Notes under the pieces: generated by a model | The model's database searches: none | Told to the model about the DNA's origin: nothing | The model's input: the letters and a program-made list of their open reading frames with translations, nothing else | In this document: one piece after another, positions 1 to 9,351 of the stretch | Numbering within the stretch: the stretch's first letter is position 1 | Layout of the letters: each line of letters begins with the position of its first letter | Position numbers and translations under genes: made by a program | Assembly: GCA_001048675.1 (NCBI GenBank) | Contig: CCKK01000015.1 | Location: forward strand, 124,001 to 188,000 | Direction: 5' to 3' | Source of the DNA: Vibrio diabolicus | Lineage (GTDB): Bacteria > Pseudomonadota > Gammaproteobacteria > Enterobacterales > Vibrionaceae | Length of the DNA: 64,000 nt

Positions 1-951
1 GTAGACAGAAATACAAAAGGCTTTGAAAACCTGATTCTAGATGACTTAAAAGTTTTTAATAAATGGCTCGCGATTACAGGTGCTTTAGGAGCGCTGGCTT
101 CAGGTATTGAGGCTTACCGTTCTTGGCAGAGTGTAGATGACGTTTATGGTCTCGAAAGCAAATTGTATTTAGCAAATACCGTAACGCTTGGTTTAACTGG
201 TGCGATTGGTGCGTTTCAGTTCGTAGGAGCCTCTACTGGTACTTTTTCGACTAACTTACTTTTTGGAGGCCCAATAACGGCAGCTTTAGTTATTCTTACA
301 GTTACATACCTAGCCATCAATTATAAACTCAACAAACTGAAACAAGATGATTTCCAAAAATGGTTAGATAAACTGCCTTGGGGTTATCACCCGAGTCGTA
401 CTCAGTGGAGCCAATCTGCAAGCTTGCCCGAAAGAGAGAAGCACAATTCAGCATTGGTGCAACAAGCACTGTTTGACTTACAATCTATTATTCAACAGCC
501 AACGGTATACCATCAGCCTATTGAAAAAATACAGGCTTATCCAGGCTATACGCATCATGAGCTAGTTGGCTTGGAAGTGCATATTCAGCTGCCACATCGT
601 GCTGCAACGAATGGTGTTACAGTGAGTACCAACACCAAGGCAACAGAAGATGATTTGACGTCCGGCTCTTGGTATCAAAACGCAGATTTAGTCACGCTAC
701 AAACACAGAGCCAAGCTAGCAAAGAGTTACTGGTGTATAAGGTAACATTGCCGATTAAAGAGACCGATCAATACCTTGCCATGCAAGTAGCGTATGATGT
801 GGAAGATGATGCCCCATCAAAGCGTGAGTATTGGTTCCAAAATAGCGTAAAACAGAGTGCAACTCATAGCGTAATTTCAGACAATACCAAACAAAACATC
901 ATTAAAAAGTCACTCACCTCAGTTGTTGGCACATTAGGTTTTAAGGAGTAA
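1..951 (+). CDS. C-terminal part of a membrane-active protein, possible T6SS effector (5' truncated by window edge)
   Basis: The reading frame is open from base 1 without a start codon I would trust, so this is the end of a larger gene; an internal TTG at 163 is not a convincing start. Three hydrophobic stretches occur early (around bases 60-120, 160-230 and 265-325), followed by a soluble tail of about 210 residues. This layout, with an adjacent multi-spanning membrane protein 3 bases downstream, resembles large type VI secretion effectors of the VasX/colicin-like class with their immunity protein. That assignment is inference from architecture and context. I recognise no catalytic motif, and the N-terminal part, where a VgrG/MIX/PAAR-linked domain would lie, is outside the window. 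The stop is TAA at 949-951. Confidence 0.5.
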   Translation, partial: VDRNTKGFENLILDDLKVFNKWLAITGALGALASGIEAYRSWQSVDDVYGLESKLYLANTVTLGLTGAIGAFQFVGASTGTFSTNLLFGGPITAALVILTVTYLAINYKLNKLKQDDFQKWLDKLPWGYHPSRTQWSQSASLPEREKHNSALVQQALFDLQSIIQQPTVYHQPIEKIQAYPGYTHHELVGLEVHIQLPHRAATNGVTVSTNTKATEDDLTSGSWYQNADLVTLQTQSQASKELLVYKVTLPIKETDQYLAMQVAYDVEDDAPSKREYWFQNSVKQSATHSVISDNTKQNIIKKSLTSVVGTLGFKE

Positions 952-954
952 CCC

Positions 955-1908
955 TTGGCATATTCACCATTTTACGTCACCCCAGAAGAATTAGCAGTTT
1001 ATCAAGAGGCGCAAGAGCAGGAAATACTCGCAGGTGATAATGTAACAACTTGGCATAAGTATGATGTAGAGGAACCATTTCGCTATTACTTTAAACTTTT
1101 TGCGTTTCCATTTGTGATCGCCCCATTCCTATTAACTTTGTTTATACACACGAGTGACACGGTTGGCGTAACTATTTTTTCTTTTATTTTGTCGGTGATG
1201 GTGTCTGGAGCTTTTTACCTTACGATTGGCCTCGATTATCGATATGACTACATTTTTTCAGATAAAGGCTTTGTGATGAAAAAGCGTCGCAATATGCCTA
1301 AATGGGTAAATACCGCTACGCAAGCTGTTGGCTGGATAGGTGCAGTGGTGTGTGTGATTATGGTAGCACTGGTTGGTCCGATGGCATTAGCTGGAGCAGG
1401 TGCCTTCATTTTGCTTTCATTTGGTATGTTAAAACGCCAGCCTGATGAACGAACAGAAGTTAAAGTGGGCGAACGAGAAGATTGGCTTTTTGCGGACTAC
1501 AACAAGAAAAGGAAAGTGATCCAGTTCTATTTTAAGCATGACATATGCAGATATCGAGATACTGCTCATAAGACTATCTTTCGCTCACAAGATCGATTCG
1601 ATTGTTATGTTTTCTTTAAAACTGAAGCGGATTTAGAATCCATGGTCGCGCAACTGTCAAAGGTATACAAACTGAATTGTACCGAGGTCGATGACCATAA
1701 AAAGTTGTTTGAAGCAAAGCCAGAATCAAGGCTCTTTAGTATTCCTGTTTGTAGTAAAGAATATCAAACCGATGAGGTATTTGATTTAAGGGCGTCAAAT
1801 GCCCCGCTTCCTGAGCGTGAATACCTTTACAACGGTAAGTGGCAAACTGAATCAGAAATCGAACGCTTAAAAGCAACTGGTGAACAGCAAGCCACTCCCG
1901 CTTCATAG
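955..1908 (+). CDS. Multi-spanning membrane protein, possible immunity protein of the upstream gene
   Basis: 317 residues starting at a TTG, preceded by a clear AGGAG at 944-948; no ATG lies near the N-terminus, so the TTG start is preferred. Hydrophobic segments lie at about residues 48-66, 72-95, 120-145 and 145-160, making a four-helix inner membrane protein with a soluble C-terminal half of about 150 residues. The gene starts 3 bases after the upstream stop, so the two are translationally linked. Inference: it protects the cell from the membrane-active C-terminus encoded upstream, as immunity proteins of VasX-type effectors do. No family was recognised with certainty; a generic conserved membrane protein is the alternative. 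Confidence 0.5.
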   Translation: MAYSPFYVTPEELAVYQEAQEQEILAGDNVTTWHKYDVEEPFRYYFKLFAFPFVIAPFLLTLFIHTSDTVGVTIFSFILSVMVSGAFYLTIGLDYRYDYIFSDKGFVMKKRRNMPKWVNTATQAVGWIGAVVCVIMVALVGPMALAGAGAFILLSFGMLKRQPDERTEVKVGEREDWLFADYNKKRKVIQFYFKHDICRYRDTAHKTIFRSQDRFDCYVFFKTEADLESMVAQLSKVYKLNCTEVDDHKKLFEAKPESRLFSIPVCSKEYQTDEVFDLRASNAPLPEREYLYNGKWQTESEIERLKATGEQQATPAS

Positions 1909-1929
1909 TTCAAAACAAGCATTAAAAAG

Positions 1930-1961
1930 GGCTCCAGAGGTAACTCTGGAGCCTTTTTTTT
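1930..1961 (+). terminator. Rho-independent terminator
   Basis: Perfect 10-bp stem (1930-1939 with 1944-1953), GTAA loop and an 8-T tract, 20 bases after the membrane-protein stop. It closes the effector/immunity-like operon. Confidence 0.9.
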
Positions 1962-2010
1962 GTTGAGAAGTAAACGTTTTAAGTTGGGTTAAACTCTCTC
2001 ACTTACTTGA

Positions 2011-4107
2011 TTAAGACAACTTGAACTTACTCAACTCACCGTGAAGATCACTGGCTTTTACTGTCAGTTCGTTACTGATCGCTACAGAAGATGACATGGT
2101 ATCCATCACTTCCATCGCCGTATCATTAATCACAACCACATTACGGTTGATCTCTTCCGACACCGAACTTTGCTCTTCTGCCGCTGAAGCGATCTGATTA
2201 TTCATATCATTAATCACTTCAATAGCTTGGTTTATTTCGGCCAACGCCAACTGCGCTGCTTGTGTTTCTTCTTTGGTATCCACCGCTTGCTTCTGGCTTT
2301 GCTCCATTAACACGACGATTGATTGCGTTTCTTGCTCCAAACGAGCCAACATTGCACGAATTTCTTCTGTCGAGCCTTGTGTCCGTGTTGCAAGGTTGCG
2401 GACTTCATCGGCTACCACAGCAAAACCACGACCCGCTTCACCAGCACGCGCAGCTTCAATCGCAGCGTTCAGAGCCAACAAGTTGGTTTGATCGGCAATG
2501 CCACCAATCTCACTCAGAATACCCTGAATCGCCGTGCTTGAAGCCACCAAATTCTGCGTCTGGTGCTGTGCATCATTCACTTGCGAAGCGAGGTTATCCA
2601 CCGCGCTTGCAGCATTGTCCATACGCGACATGCCATTCGCACTATTGCTTTGAACTTGGCTTGCCGCCGCTGCTGCTTGTACCGCAGAATTTGCCACTTC
2701 TTGTGCGGTTGCGCTCATCTCATTAATCGCCGTTGCTAGCGAGTTGACTTCGTTCACTTGAACGTTCAGTTGATCTCTCGAAGCCGCCGCGCGAGCTTGG
2801 CCTTCACTTGCGTTTTTATCAACTTGGTCTGCCGTCGCCATTACGGTTAAAAGCATTTCCTGAATGCGAGCGAGGAAGGTATTAAACCAGTGCGCCAGTT
2901 GGGCAGTTTCGTCCTTACCTTTCACCTCAATGCGGTAAGTTAGGTCGCCCTCGCCTTGCGCTGCGTCTTTAAAACGCTCCACTAAGTTAGTTAACACTTT
3001 ACCCAACGAGGTCGCGATCATCGTCATCGCAACAATACCAATCAGAGCCGCAATAATCCCTGCCCACACTCCCTTTTCAAGAGCTTCTGCACTTTGTTCT
3101 TCACTCCATCGCTCGTAGTCATCCACGTTCTTTTTAAGGAAGCTACTGGGAACCGACACCATAACGATCCAAGGCGCATCGCTGGTGTCAATTGCAGTAA
3201 TCGCATACTCATCCCCGCCAAACGTCACAAGGCCTGCGCCTTTTTGTTTCGCAATGGATTGAATACGAGCCCATTGAGACGCCAACTCATGAGAAACTTT
3301 CTTGCCCACTTGATCCGCTTGGCTGCTGTTCGCCAGTGTGATGCCTTTCCATGAAGAAATCAGAATACGGCCTTGTCCATCAAACAAGTCGCTCGCGTAA
3401 TCTTCACTTTGGCTTTGTAACTCGTTCAATGACAAATCAAAACCGAGAGAGCCGATGATCTCGCCACGTAACTTGATTGGTTGGCTGATGGTCGTGATCA
3501 GTTCTTGTTTGCCGCGAACCGGATACATGTACGGTTCCATCACGAACGTTTTGCCCGTTTCGTAAGGCATCAAGTGCCAATCGTCTTTACGCTCACCGTT
3601 GTTGTTTAATTCAGTATTGCTAAAGCTATCCATCGCCACGACATCAAAACTGTTGTGCGAATTTGGCGAAAAGAATGGCGCTAAGTAGCCTTCGCTATTA
3701 AAGCCAAGGCTTTTGTCTTGAATCGTTGGCTCAACCCACGATGGCTTTTCCCATACCATGTAACCAGCAAACACAGCTTTGTTCTGAGATTCTAGCGACG
3801 CAATAAACTGTTTAACAATAATGTCTGGCGTCGCGGCCGTCTCTGCGCTTAATTCGATAATTGAACGCGCTTGCTTTAGGTTCGCCAACACTGGCTCTAA
3901 CTGGTTGGAAATATTCAGCCCTTGCTGAATCGCCGTATTGCTCAGGTCGGTCGTGGTGGCTTCGTTCAGTTGAGATTTTACTTTTGTAGTGATTTGTTCA
4001 TTCACTTGCGTGAACGCATTGGTTGTCATACCCATTGCAATCAATAGAGTGAAGGCCATTGCCCCACCCGCACTGACAGCAATTCGAGTGCGTATACTGT
4101 TAAACAT
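2011..4107 (-). CDS. Methyl-accepting chemotaxis protein
   Basis: 698-residue chemoreceptor. The N-terminus has a membrane helix (about residues 12-30), then a long periplasmic ligand-binding region of the double-Cache type up to about residue 345, a second membrane helix (about 348-368), a HAMP domain (about 370-415) and the cytoplasmic signalling hairpin. The conserved tip ([21 protein letters not shown]) lies near residue 540-560. It would relay ligand binding to CheA/CheW. It is a single gene on the minus strand with no chemotaxis neighbours, as is usual for the many vibrio receptors. The ligand cannot be told from sequence; dCache receptors often bind amino acids or other small organics. 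Several open frames on the opposite strand are shadows of this gene. Confidence 0.95.
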   Translation of the reverse strand: MFNSIRTRIAVSAGGAMAFTLLIAMGMTTNAFTQVNEQITTKVKSQLNEATTTDLSNTAIQQGLNISNQLEPVLANLKQARSIIELSAETAATPDIIVKQFIASLESQNKAVFAGYMVWEKPSWVEPTIQDKSLGFNSEGYLAPFFSPNSHNSFDVVAMDSFSNTELNNNGERKDDWHLMPYETGKTFVMEPYMYPVRGKQELITTISQPIKLRGEIIGSLGFDLSLNELQSQSEDYASDLFDGQGRILISSWKGITLANSSQADQVGKKVSHELASQWARIQSIAKQKGAGLVTFGGDEYAITAIDTSDAPWIVMVSVPSSFLKKNVDDYERWSEEQSAEALEKGVWAGIIAALIGIVAMTMIATSLGKVLTNLVERFKDAAQGEGDLTYRIEVKGKDETAQLAHWFNTFLARIQEMLLTVMATADQVDKNASEGQARAAASRDQLNVQVNEVNSLATAINEMSATAQEVANSAVQAAAAASQVQSNSANGMSRMDNAASAVDNLASQVNDAQHQTQNLVASSTAIQGILSEIGGIADQTNLLALNAAIEAARAGEAGRGFAVVADEVRNLATRTQGSTEEIRAMLARLEQETQSIVVLMEQSQKQAVDTKEETQAAQLALAEINQAIEVINDMNNQIASAAEEQSSVSEEINRNVVVINDTAMEVMDTMSSSVAISNELTVKASDLHGELSKFKLS

Positions 4108-4685
4108 GATCGCCTCACAAATTGATTTTTATCTGGCATTAAGCATTGGAAGGATCATGGATTTTAAACAAGTAAAGTTAATGGAAGGCTTTCATTTATG
4201 AACAGAGCAAGAACAGAAAATGTAGTTTTATTAATAATAATAAAATAATGCAGGTTTTCGCTTATACATGAAGCCATTGATTTAATTGAATTATCTCAAA
4301 AAGGAGAATCTAAGCGTTTGTATTTAAAAGCAATAACCATAATTAAAAAATGGACTTAAGAGAAGTAAGAACTTTTTCTATGAGTGAGTCAGTAAAAATC
4401 AGTAATTACTAACAATGTGCTCAAGGTCACATAAATAATTTAGTATCTTCATGTTTTATATAGAGTTAACAGAATCAAATAATCCACCCCATTTATACAT
4501 CAAGAGAAATTGATAGATATGAACAAAAGATCGTAGATTTACTTGGATAATAAGACGGTATTCAAGCTAGACATTGAAAACCGACACAAAGGTGAGAAAA
4601 TCATCGTCGACAACTTTTTCACACCTATAGTGAATAATGTTCGTTAAGATCAACATTCGAATTTATCGAGATTGGATAAGAATAA
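4108..4685. other. AT-rich intergenic region between chemoreceptor and two-component operon
   Basis: 578 bases that hold the divergent promoters of the receptor (minus) and the response regulator (plus). No open frame of note is present. A CRP-like site is annotated separately at 4416-4431. Confidence 0.7.
4416..4431 (+). promoter_or_regulatory. CRP-like binding site
   Basis: TGTGC-N6-TCACA matches the CRP consensus TGTGA-N6-TCACA at 9 of 10 positions. It lies 255 bases before the response regulator and 309 bases before the chemoreceptor start, so which gene it serves is open. Confidence 0.45.
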
Positions 4686-5363
4686 ATGAAGCGTGTACTT
4701 TTGGTAGAAGATAATCGTGAAATAGCGGGAATGTTGTTTGATTATTTTGAGTGTGCTGGCATGCAGCTGGATTATGCCGACAACGGTGAGCTAGGCTTAA
4801 AACTGGCGATGGATAATGCGTTTGACATCATTTTGCTCGACCTCATGCTGCCGCGCATGGATGGCCTAACACTGTGCAACAAGCTACGCGATGCAGGTAA
4901 TAACACTCCGGTGTTGATGCTGACAGCACTTGATAGCCGAGACGACATGCTCAAAGGCTTCCAACACGGCGCCGACGACTACCTCACCAAACCGTTTGAT
5001 CTCGATATTCTTGAAGCACGCATGACTGCATTGATTAAACGCTACCGCGGTACGGTTGCATCAACCAAACTCCAGTATGGCGAAGTGTCTATCGATCAAA
5101 AAACGCATCAAGCCTACCGTCAAGATAAGCTGTTGGCGTTGAATCCAACCACGTACACGATTCTAGAAATGCTGGTGAAAAACGCGCCAGAAGTGGTCAC
5201 ACGTGAGGAGATTGCTTTCCGATTGTGGCAAGAAGATGAGCCAAATAACGATGTGTTGCGTAGCCATATTTATCAATTGCGTGGGCAGCTCGACAAACCA
5301 TTCAAAGAGCACGTTTTGAAAACCATTCCAAAAGTCGGCTTCCGATTGGAGCCCGGGGCATGA
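4686..5363 (+). CDS. OmpR-family response regulator
   Basis: 225 residues: an N-terminal receiver domain (acidic pocket E8-D9, phospho-acceptor D52 in ILLDLMLPRMDG, conserved K102 in LTKPFD) and a C-terminal winged-helix DNA-binding domain (about residues 125-222). It should be phosphorylated by the histidine kinase encoded next, whose start overlaps its stop (ATGA-type 4-base overlap), so the two are one transcription unit. The regulon cannot be read from the sequence; I could not assign it to a named vibrio system such as CarR/VprA or VxrB. Confidence 0.93.
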   Translation: MKRVLLVEDNREIAGMLFDYFECAGMQLDYADNGELGLKLAMDNAFDIILLDLMLPRMDGLTLCNKLRDAGNNTPVLMLTALDSRDDMLKGFQHGADDYLTKPFDLDILEARMTALIKRYRGTVASTKLQYGEVSIDQKTHQAYRQDKLLALNPTTYTILEMLVKNAPEVVTREEIAFRLWQEDEPNNDVLRSHIYQLRGQLDKPFKEHVLKTIPKVGFRLEPGA

Positions 5364-6661
5364 TTCGCCGCTTATTTAACAATACACAAAGCTTAACCGG
5401 ACGCCTTGAACTCTTCTTCCTTCTAGTGTCGGTTGTGATTGGCTTGCTATGCTTCGCATTGGTTAGCGGAGCGCTATTATGGTCGGAAGATCGCGTCGGT
5501 GAACGACGCATTATGATCGATAAAAAAGAGGCGATTGAGCACTTTCGAAACCATCCTGATAGCGGAATCATCAAACTCGATTTACTAACAACGGCATACA
5601 ACAACATCAATCTCGTTCCTGAGCTCTATCAACCCTTTATTCAAAATAAAAAATATTTTCTCGCTGAAGTTGCTGACGAACCAGACACTCGCATGATTTA
5701 CATGAGCACCTACACGCAAGATGGAGAGGAACATCCTATTATTCTGATCTCTCTGATTGATGAGATAGAAATTACATCTAACGAGTTCATGTTTGTTCTC
5801 GTTATGGTGCTGGCGGTTGTCATCGGGTTACTTTTGATTTTTGGCAGCCTATTATCGAGACTTTCTCTGCGTCTCATTGAACCTGTTAGTGCCCTAAAAA
5901 TACAACTGGACCGCCATCAAGGTGACACTACACAAAAATTTGTTGTCCCTGAAGGCTCTGCAAATGAATTCCAAACGCTCGCAAATCAGCTTAATGAATA
6001 TCGACATCAAATCAATCAAGTGATTAAACGTGAACAAGCTTTTGCACGATATGCCAGCCATGAACTGAGAACACCGCTCACAGTGATGAAAGGCTCAAGC
6101 AGCTTGCTAGCCAGAAGCCCAAGTACATCGTTTCAAGAACGTCAGATTGGCCGTATTCAAGATGCCACTTTGCAGATGTCGACCATGGTTGATGCTTTGT
6201 TAGGTTTGGTTCGATATGAACGCAACACTGACGACAGCCCCGTCCGAACTATCTCAGAGCAAGAGCTTCACAATATCGTTGCTCTTAGCCAAGCGCAAGC
6301 TGATGAAAAGTCGTTGGAATTTAATGTACAGATATGGGGTCATCCGCAAACCAAAGCGACCACCGCGGTACTCAACATTACGTTGAGTAACTTAATTCGC
6401 AACGGCATTGCAGCCACGTCAGCGGGAACGATTCATATCACCATGACCGATACCACGCTGTCGGTGAGAGATGAAGGCGAAGGCTTCTCTTCCGTACCAG
6501 ATGCCGAAGGTCATGGTTTGGGACTCATGATTGTGGACGACTTATGCCGACGCTATGGCTGGCAATTCACTATTGATACACATCCAAATGACGGCTGCGT
6601 GGCTACTATCGATCTTTCAACCGAGGTAACTGATGGCGAGTCGCAAGACGAAGAAATGTAG
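5360..6661 (+). CDS. Sensor histidine kinase
   Basis: 433 residues with membrane helices at about 16-40 and 143-166 enclosing a short periplasmic sensor of about 100 residues. A HAMP-like linker follows, then the dimerisation box with phospho-acceptor H234 (SHELRTPL), the N box (NLIRNGI) and a G-rich ATP lid (HGLGLMIVDDL). It is the partner of the response regulator immediately upstream and overlaps it by 4 bases. The signal is unknown; the small periplasmic loop has no recognised domain. Confidence 0.93.
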   Translation: MIRRLFNNTQSLTGRLELFFLLVSVVIGLLCFALVSGALLWSEDRVGERRIMIDKKEAIEHFRNHPDSGIIKLDLLTTAYNNINLVPELYQPFIQNKKYFLAEVADEPDTRMIYMSTYTQDGEEHPIILISLIDEIEITSNEFMFVLVMVLAVVIGLLLIFGSLLSRLSLRLIEPVSALKIQLDRHQGDTTQKFVVPEGSANEFQTLANQLNEYRHQINQVIKREQAFARYASHELRTPLTVMKGSSSLLARSPSTSFQERQIGRIQDATLQMSTMVDALLGLVRYERNTDDSPVRTISEQELHNIVALSQAQADEKSLEFNVQIWGHPQTKATTAVLNITLSNLIRNGIAATSAGTIHITMTDTTLSVRDEGEGFSSVPDAEGHGLGLMIVDDLCRRYGWQFTIDTHPNDGCVATIDLSTEVTDGESQDEEM

Positions 6662-6709
6662 AACACAAGATCTCGATACTTTTGATCTTCATTCAATAAC
6701 GGGTACACT

Positions 6710-6740
6710 GTGCCACCTTTTTAAATGGCAAAGGTGACAC
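6710..6740 (+). terminator. Imperfect hairpin between histidine kinase and PLP-enzyme gene
   Basis: Inverted repeat CACCTTT/AAAGGTG (6714-6720 with 6730-6736), extended by GTG/CAC after one mismatch, with a 9-base loop. There is no T tract after it, so it may be an attenuator or a leader structure of the next gene rather than a true terminator. Confidence 0.35.
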
Positions 6741-6762
6741 GGTTTATTCCGTCAGCATCGAC

Positions 6763-7659
6763 ATGAAACTCTCAGAAAGTCCTATCACCCAACATAGCTT
6801 TAATGGGCACAAATTTTTCCTTAAACGTGACGACATGCTCCACTCCCACTTTTCTGGGAACAAAGCACGTAAGTTTATGACGTTAATGGAAGAGCAAAAT
6901 CCCGACATCACCACGTTAATAAGCTTTGGCTCTGCTCAATCCAATGCCATGTACTCGCTAGCGGCTCTCGCCCAGATTAAAGGTTGGGCATTTGAGTTTT
7001 ATGTTCATCACATTCCATCTTGGCTAAAAAGCTCCCCCATCGGAAACTATCGCGGCGCTCTCGATTTGGGTATGAAAATCACCGCCATGCAAGACATCGG
7101 TAGCGAACTCCACCCTAGTGAATACATCCACCAGGTACGAAGATTAGATGAGTCGACATTGCTGATTCCAGAGGGTGGACGTTCCCACCTCGCTGATGCT
7201 GGCATCAAACAGTTAGCACGAGAAATTCTTGATTGGACGCGATTGAGAGGTAAAGAGCATTTTACCGTCGCCCTGCCATCAGGCACTGGCACGACCGCTT
7301 TATATCTTCATAAACATTTAAGCCCACACGGTATAGAAGTGCTAACTTGCCCTTGCGTAGGCAATGCAGATTACTTAACTGAGCAGTTCAACCAGCTCGG
7401 TGAAAACAGCCACCCAACCATTTTAACCGTGCGCAACAAACACCATTTTGGTCGCTTGTACGAAGAAGATTACATCACATGGAAAGCGCTCTTTGAGCAA
7501 ACCGACCTCGAATTTGACCTGTTATACGACCCATATATGTGGCAATGCCTCACCCCTTGGTTGGAAGAGAACACAGATAAAACGGTGATTTACCTTCACC
7601 AAGGCGGGTTACTTGGCAACGAGTCGATGTTGCCAAGATATCAACGAGAATTTGAATAG
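6763..7659 (+). CDS. PLP-dependent enzyme of the ACC deaminase / D-cysteine desulfhydrase family
   Basis: 298 residues, fold-type II PLP enzyme. The GNKARK motif at residues 32-37 carries the likely PLP-binding lysine (K34), and a serine-rich phosphate-binding stretch (FGSAQSNAMYSLAAL) and PSGTGTTALYL follow. The family includes 1-aminocyclopropane-1-carboxylate deaminase and D-cysteine desulfhydrase, both releasing ammonia from small amino acids. In marine bacteria D-amino acid desulfhydration is more plausible than plant ACC breakdown, but the sequence does not decide. The protein is slightly shorter than typical members (about 330). It stands alone after the two-component operon. Confidence 0.8.
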   Translation: MKLSESPITQHSFNGHKFFLKRDDMLHSHFSGNKARKFMTLMEEQNPDITTLISFGSAQSNAMYSLAALAQIKGWAFEFYVHHIPSWLKSSPIGNYRGALDLGMKITAMQDIGSELHPSEYIHQVRRLDESTLLIPEGGRSHLADAGIKQLAREILDWTRLRGKEHFTVALPSGTGTTALYLHKHLSPHGIEVLTCPCVGNADYLTEQFNQLGENSHPTILTVRNKHHFGRLYEEDYITWKALFEQTDLEFDLLYDPYMWQCLTPWLEENTDKTVIYLHQGGLLGNESMLPRYQREFE

Positions 7660-7698
7660 CGTGTTCAAATAAAGTTGTTGTTGATTCCAGTGATTACA

Positions 7699-8241
7699 CT
7701 ATTTGATGAGCGCCAGAATTTCTTTGAATTCAGGTGCTCGGCAATCTTCGACCATTTCATACAAACACATTTCTAGCCCAGTGAGCACCACACCGTTAGC
7801 GGTTAACTTCGCAAGAGCGAGCGCTTTATTGGCAGCGGTTCGGGAAGACACACAATCCGTGACTAATTCAACGCGATAACCGGACTGGCGCAGAGAAACC
7901 GCGGTTTGATAGACGCAAATGTGGGATTCAATACCGCAAACCAACCAGGTATCAACTTTCGCGTTCTCCACCGCGACCTTAAACGTCGCCTCTTTGCAAC
8001 CATCAAACGTGTACTTGGTAATAGGTAAATGCGTGCTTTCAAGCACTTCACGAATCGGCTCCGCGGTTGGGCCCAACCTTTCAGGATTCTGTTCTAGCCA
8101 CAGAATAGGCAAATCTAGTGCTTTGGCACCCTTTACCAGTTTCGTGATATTTTCAATCAGTGCGTCGCTTTCATGCATTAATGTAGCGAGTTTGCCCTGA
8201 ACATCCACCACAATCAGGCCCGTGTTTCCTTTCGATAACAT
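7699..8241 (-). CDS. Isochorismatase-family cysteine hydrolase
   Basis: 180 residues from the preferred start at 8241: an AGGAG lies 6 bases before this ATG, but only one base before the alternative ATG at 8247. The fold is the cysteine-hydrolase type: catalytic Asp near the N-terminus (VVDVQ), a lysine in the TKYTFDG region and the nucleophile in WLVCGIESHICV. Family members hydrolyse isochorismate, nicotinamide or N-carbamoyl compounds. This one resembles the YcaC-type single-domain hydrolases of unknown substrate. It shares no operon with its neighbours. Confidence 0.85.
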   Translation of the reverse strand: MLSKGNTGLIVVDVQGKLATLMHESDALIENITKLVKGAKALDLPILWLEQNPERLGPTAEPIREVLESTHLPITKYTFDGCKEATFKVAVENAKVDTWLVCGIESHICVYQTAVSLRQSGYRVELVTDCVSSRTAANKALALAKLTANGVVLTGLEMCLYEMVEDCRAPEFKEILALIK

Positions 8242-8391
8242 TTCCATCTCCTATCTTGTGCGACCACAAATCATACTCAACAAGTTGAGTAACGGTTAAT
8301 CTATCAGAACCCTTTCATGTTAGAGCAATAAAACCTAGAAAGATGACCTTCGCTCACACATTTGCCCTTAGGTAAGGGTGGTTTGAACTGA

Positions 8392-9252
8392 CTATTTAAA
8401 TTTCTCTCGAATTAGTTCAATCAAGGCTTTGACTTTATTGGGCAGAAATAAGGCTGAGGGATAAATCAGAGTAAGATGCTGCTTCGGATGTGCAAATTGA
8501 GGCAGCACCTCGACCAACAAACCATCTCGCAATGCAGGCTTGGAATGAATTTGAGGAATAAACGCGATGCCGTTTCCTGCTATCGCCATCGAGCGCAGCA
8601 AGTTGAGGTCGTCCGATCGCAACGCGATATGCAGATCTGAATCGAGCAAATCGGCGTTATAACGATTAGTTAAAAGGCGATGTTGCTTAAGATCTTCCAC
8701 CGTTTTTACTGGCGGATGCGATTCTAGATAGGCTTTTGACGCAACAAAGTGACTACGATAAGGCAAAAGACTGAACTGCACATAGCTATCATCGGTGACT
8801 TTGACTACGCTCGGAAGAAGCTGCAAATCAAACGATTGACGCTTGAGATCGACACTCTCTTGATGGTTTTCAATCTCGACCGAAATCTCCGGATACCGCG
8901 TTGTGTACTCGGTGATGATCGCGTTAAACGCGGCAGAGCTCATCAATGCGGAAGGAATGGCTAAACGCACCTTGCCCGTCAGCTCTTGTTGATATTCATG
9001 CATGGCATTTAAACCTTGCTGAATATGGTCAATAGGCTGCCCCACCAACTCAAACAAGCGTTTCCCGTGCTCCGTCAACTCAATGCTGCGTGTTGTGCGG
9101 ATCAAAAGCTGTACCCCGAGTGATTTCTCTAATTCTTGCAGGCGACGACTCACTTTTGAGCGTTGTAGTTGATTCGCCTCTGCCGCTGCACTTATACCGC
9201 CGTGAACCACCGTCTGAGTGAATAGGTAAATATCATCAAAACTAACGTTCAT
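8392..9252 (-). CDS. LysR-family transcriptional regulator
   Basis: 286 residues with an N-terminal winged helix-turn-helix (about residues 3-62: ISAAAEANQLQRSKVSRRLQ) followed by the periplasmic-binding-like effector domain (about 88-285). It is divergent from the HlyD/DUF2955 efflux pair, with a 99-base interval to the preferred start of the adaptor gene. This is the usual arrangement for a LysR protein that controls the facing operon and itself. Effector unknown. Confidence 0.92.
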   Translation of the reverse strand: MNVSFDDIYLFTQTVVHGGISAAAEANQLQRSKVSRRLQELEKSLGVQLLIRTTRSIELTEHGKRLFELVGQPIDHIQQGLNAMHEYQQELTGKVRLAIPSALMSSAAFNAIITEYTTRYPEISVEIENHQESVDLKRQSFDLQLLPSVVKVTDDSYVQFSLLPYRSHFVASKAYLESHPPVKTVEDLKQHRLLTNRYNADLLDSDLHIALRSDDLNLLRSMAIAGNGIAFIPQIHSKPALRDGLLVEVLPQFAHPKQHLTLIYPSALFLPNKVKALIELIREKFK

Positions 9253-9314
9253 TGTCCTATTTTTAGGTCATTTATGTTCGTATTATCATTCTACTGAATT
9301 GTGAGTGACTTCTC

Positions 9315-9320
9315 TATAAT
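9315..9320 (+). promoter_or_regulatory. -10 element (TATAAT) for the HlyD/DUF2955 operon
   Basis: A perfect TATAAT sits 32 bases before the ATG at 9352. The -35 area (about 9292-9297) is poor, as expected for a promoter activated by the divergent LysR protein. Its place inside the longer GTG-started frame argues that translation starts at 9352. Confidence 0.5.
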
Positions 9321-9351
9321 CCGCTATCCAATATGTTTAACGGAACTTGTA

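Noticed and set aside
2262..2726. 154-codon open frame on the plus strand inside the chemoreceptor gene
   Set aside because: It is a shadow of the conserved signalling domain; composition is unlike a real protein and the minus-strand gene is certain.
9301..9351. GTG start giving 17 extra residues to the HlyD adaptor
   Set aside because: A TATAAT promoter element lies inside this stretch, and the ATG at 9352 has its own ribosome-binding motif.
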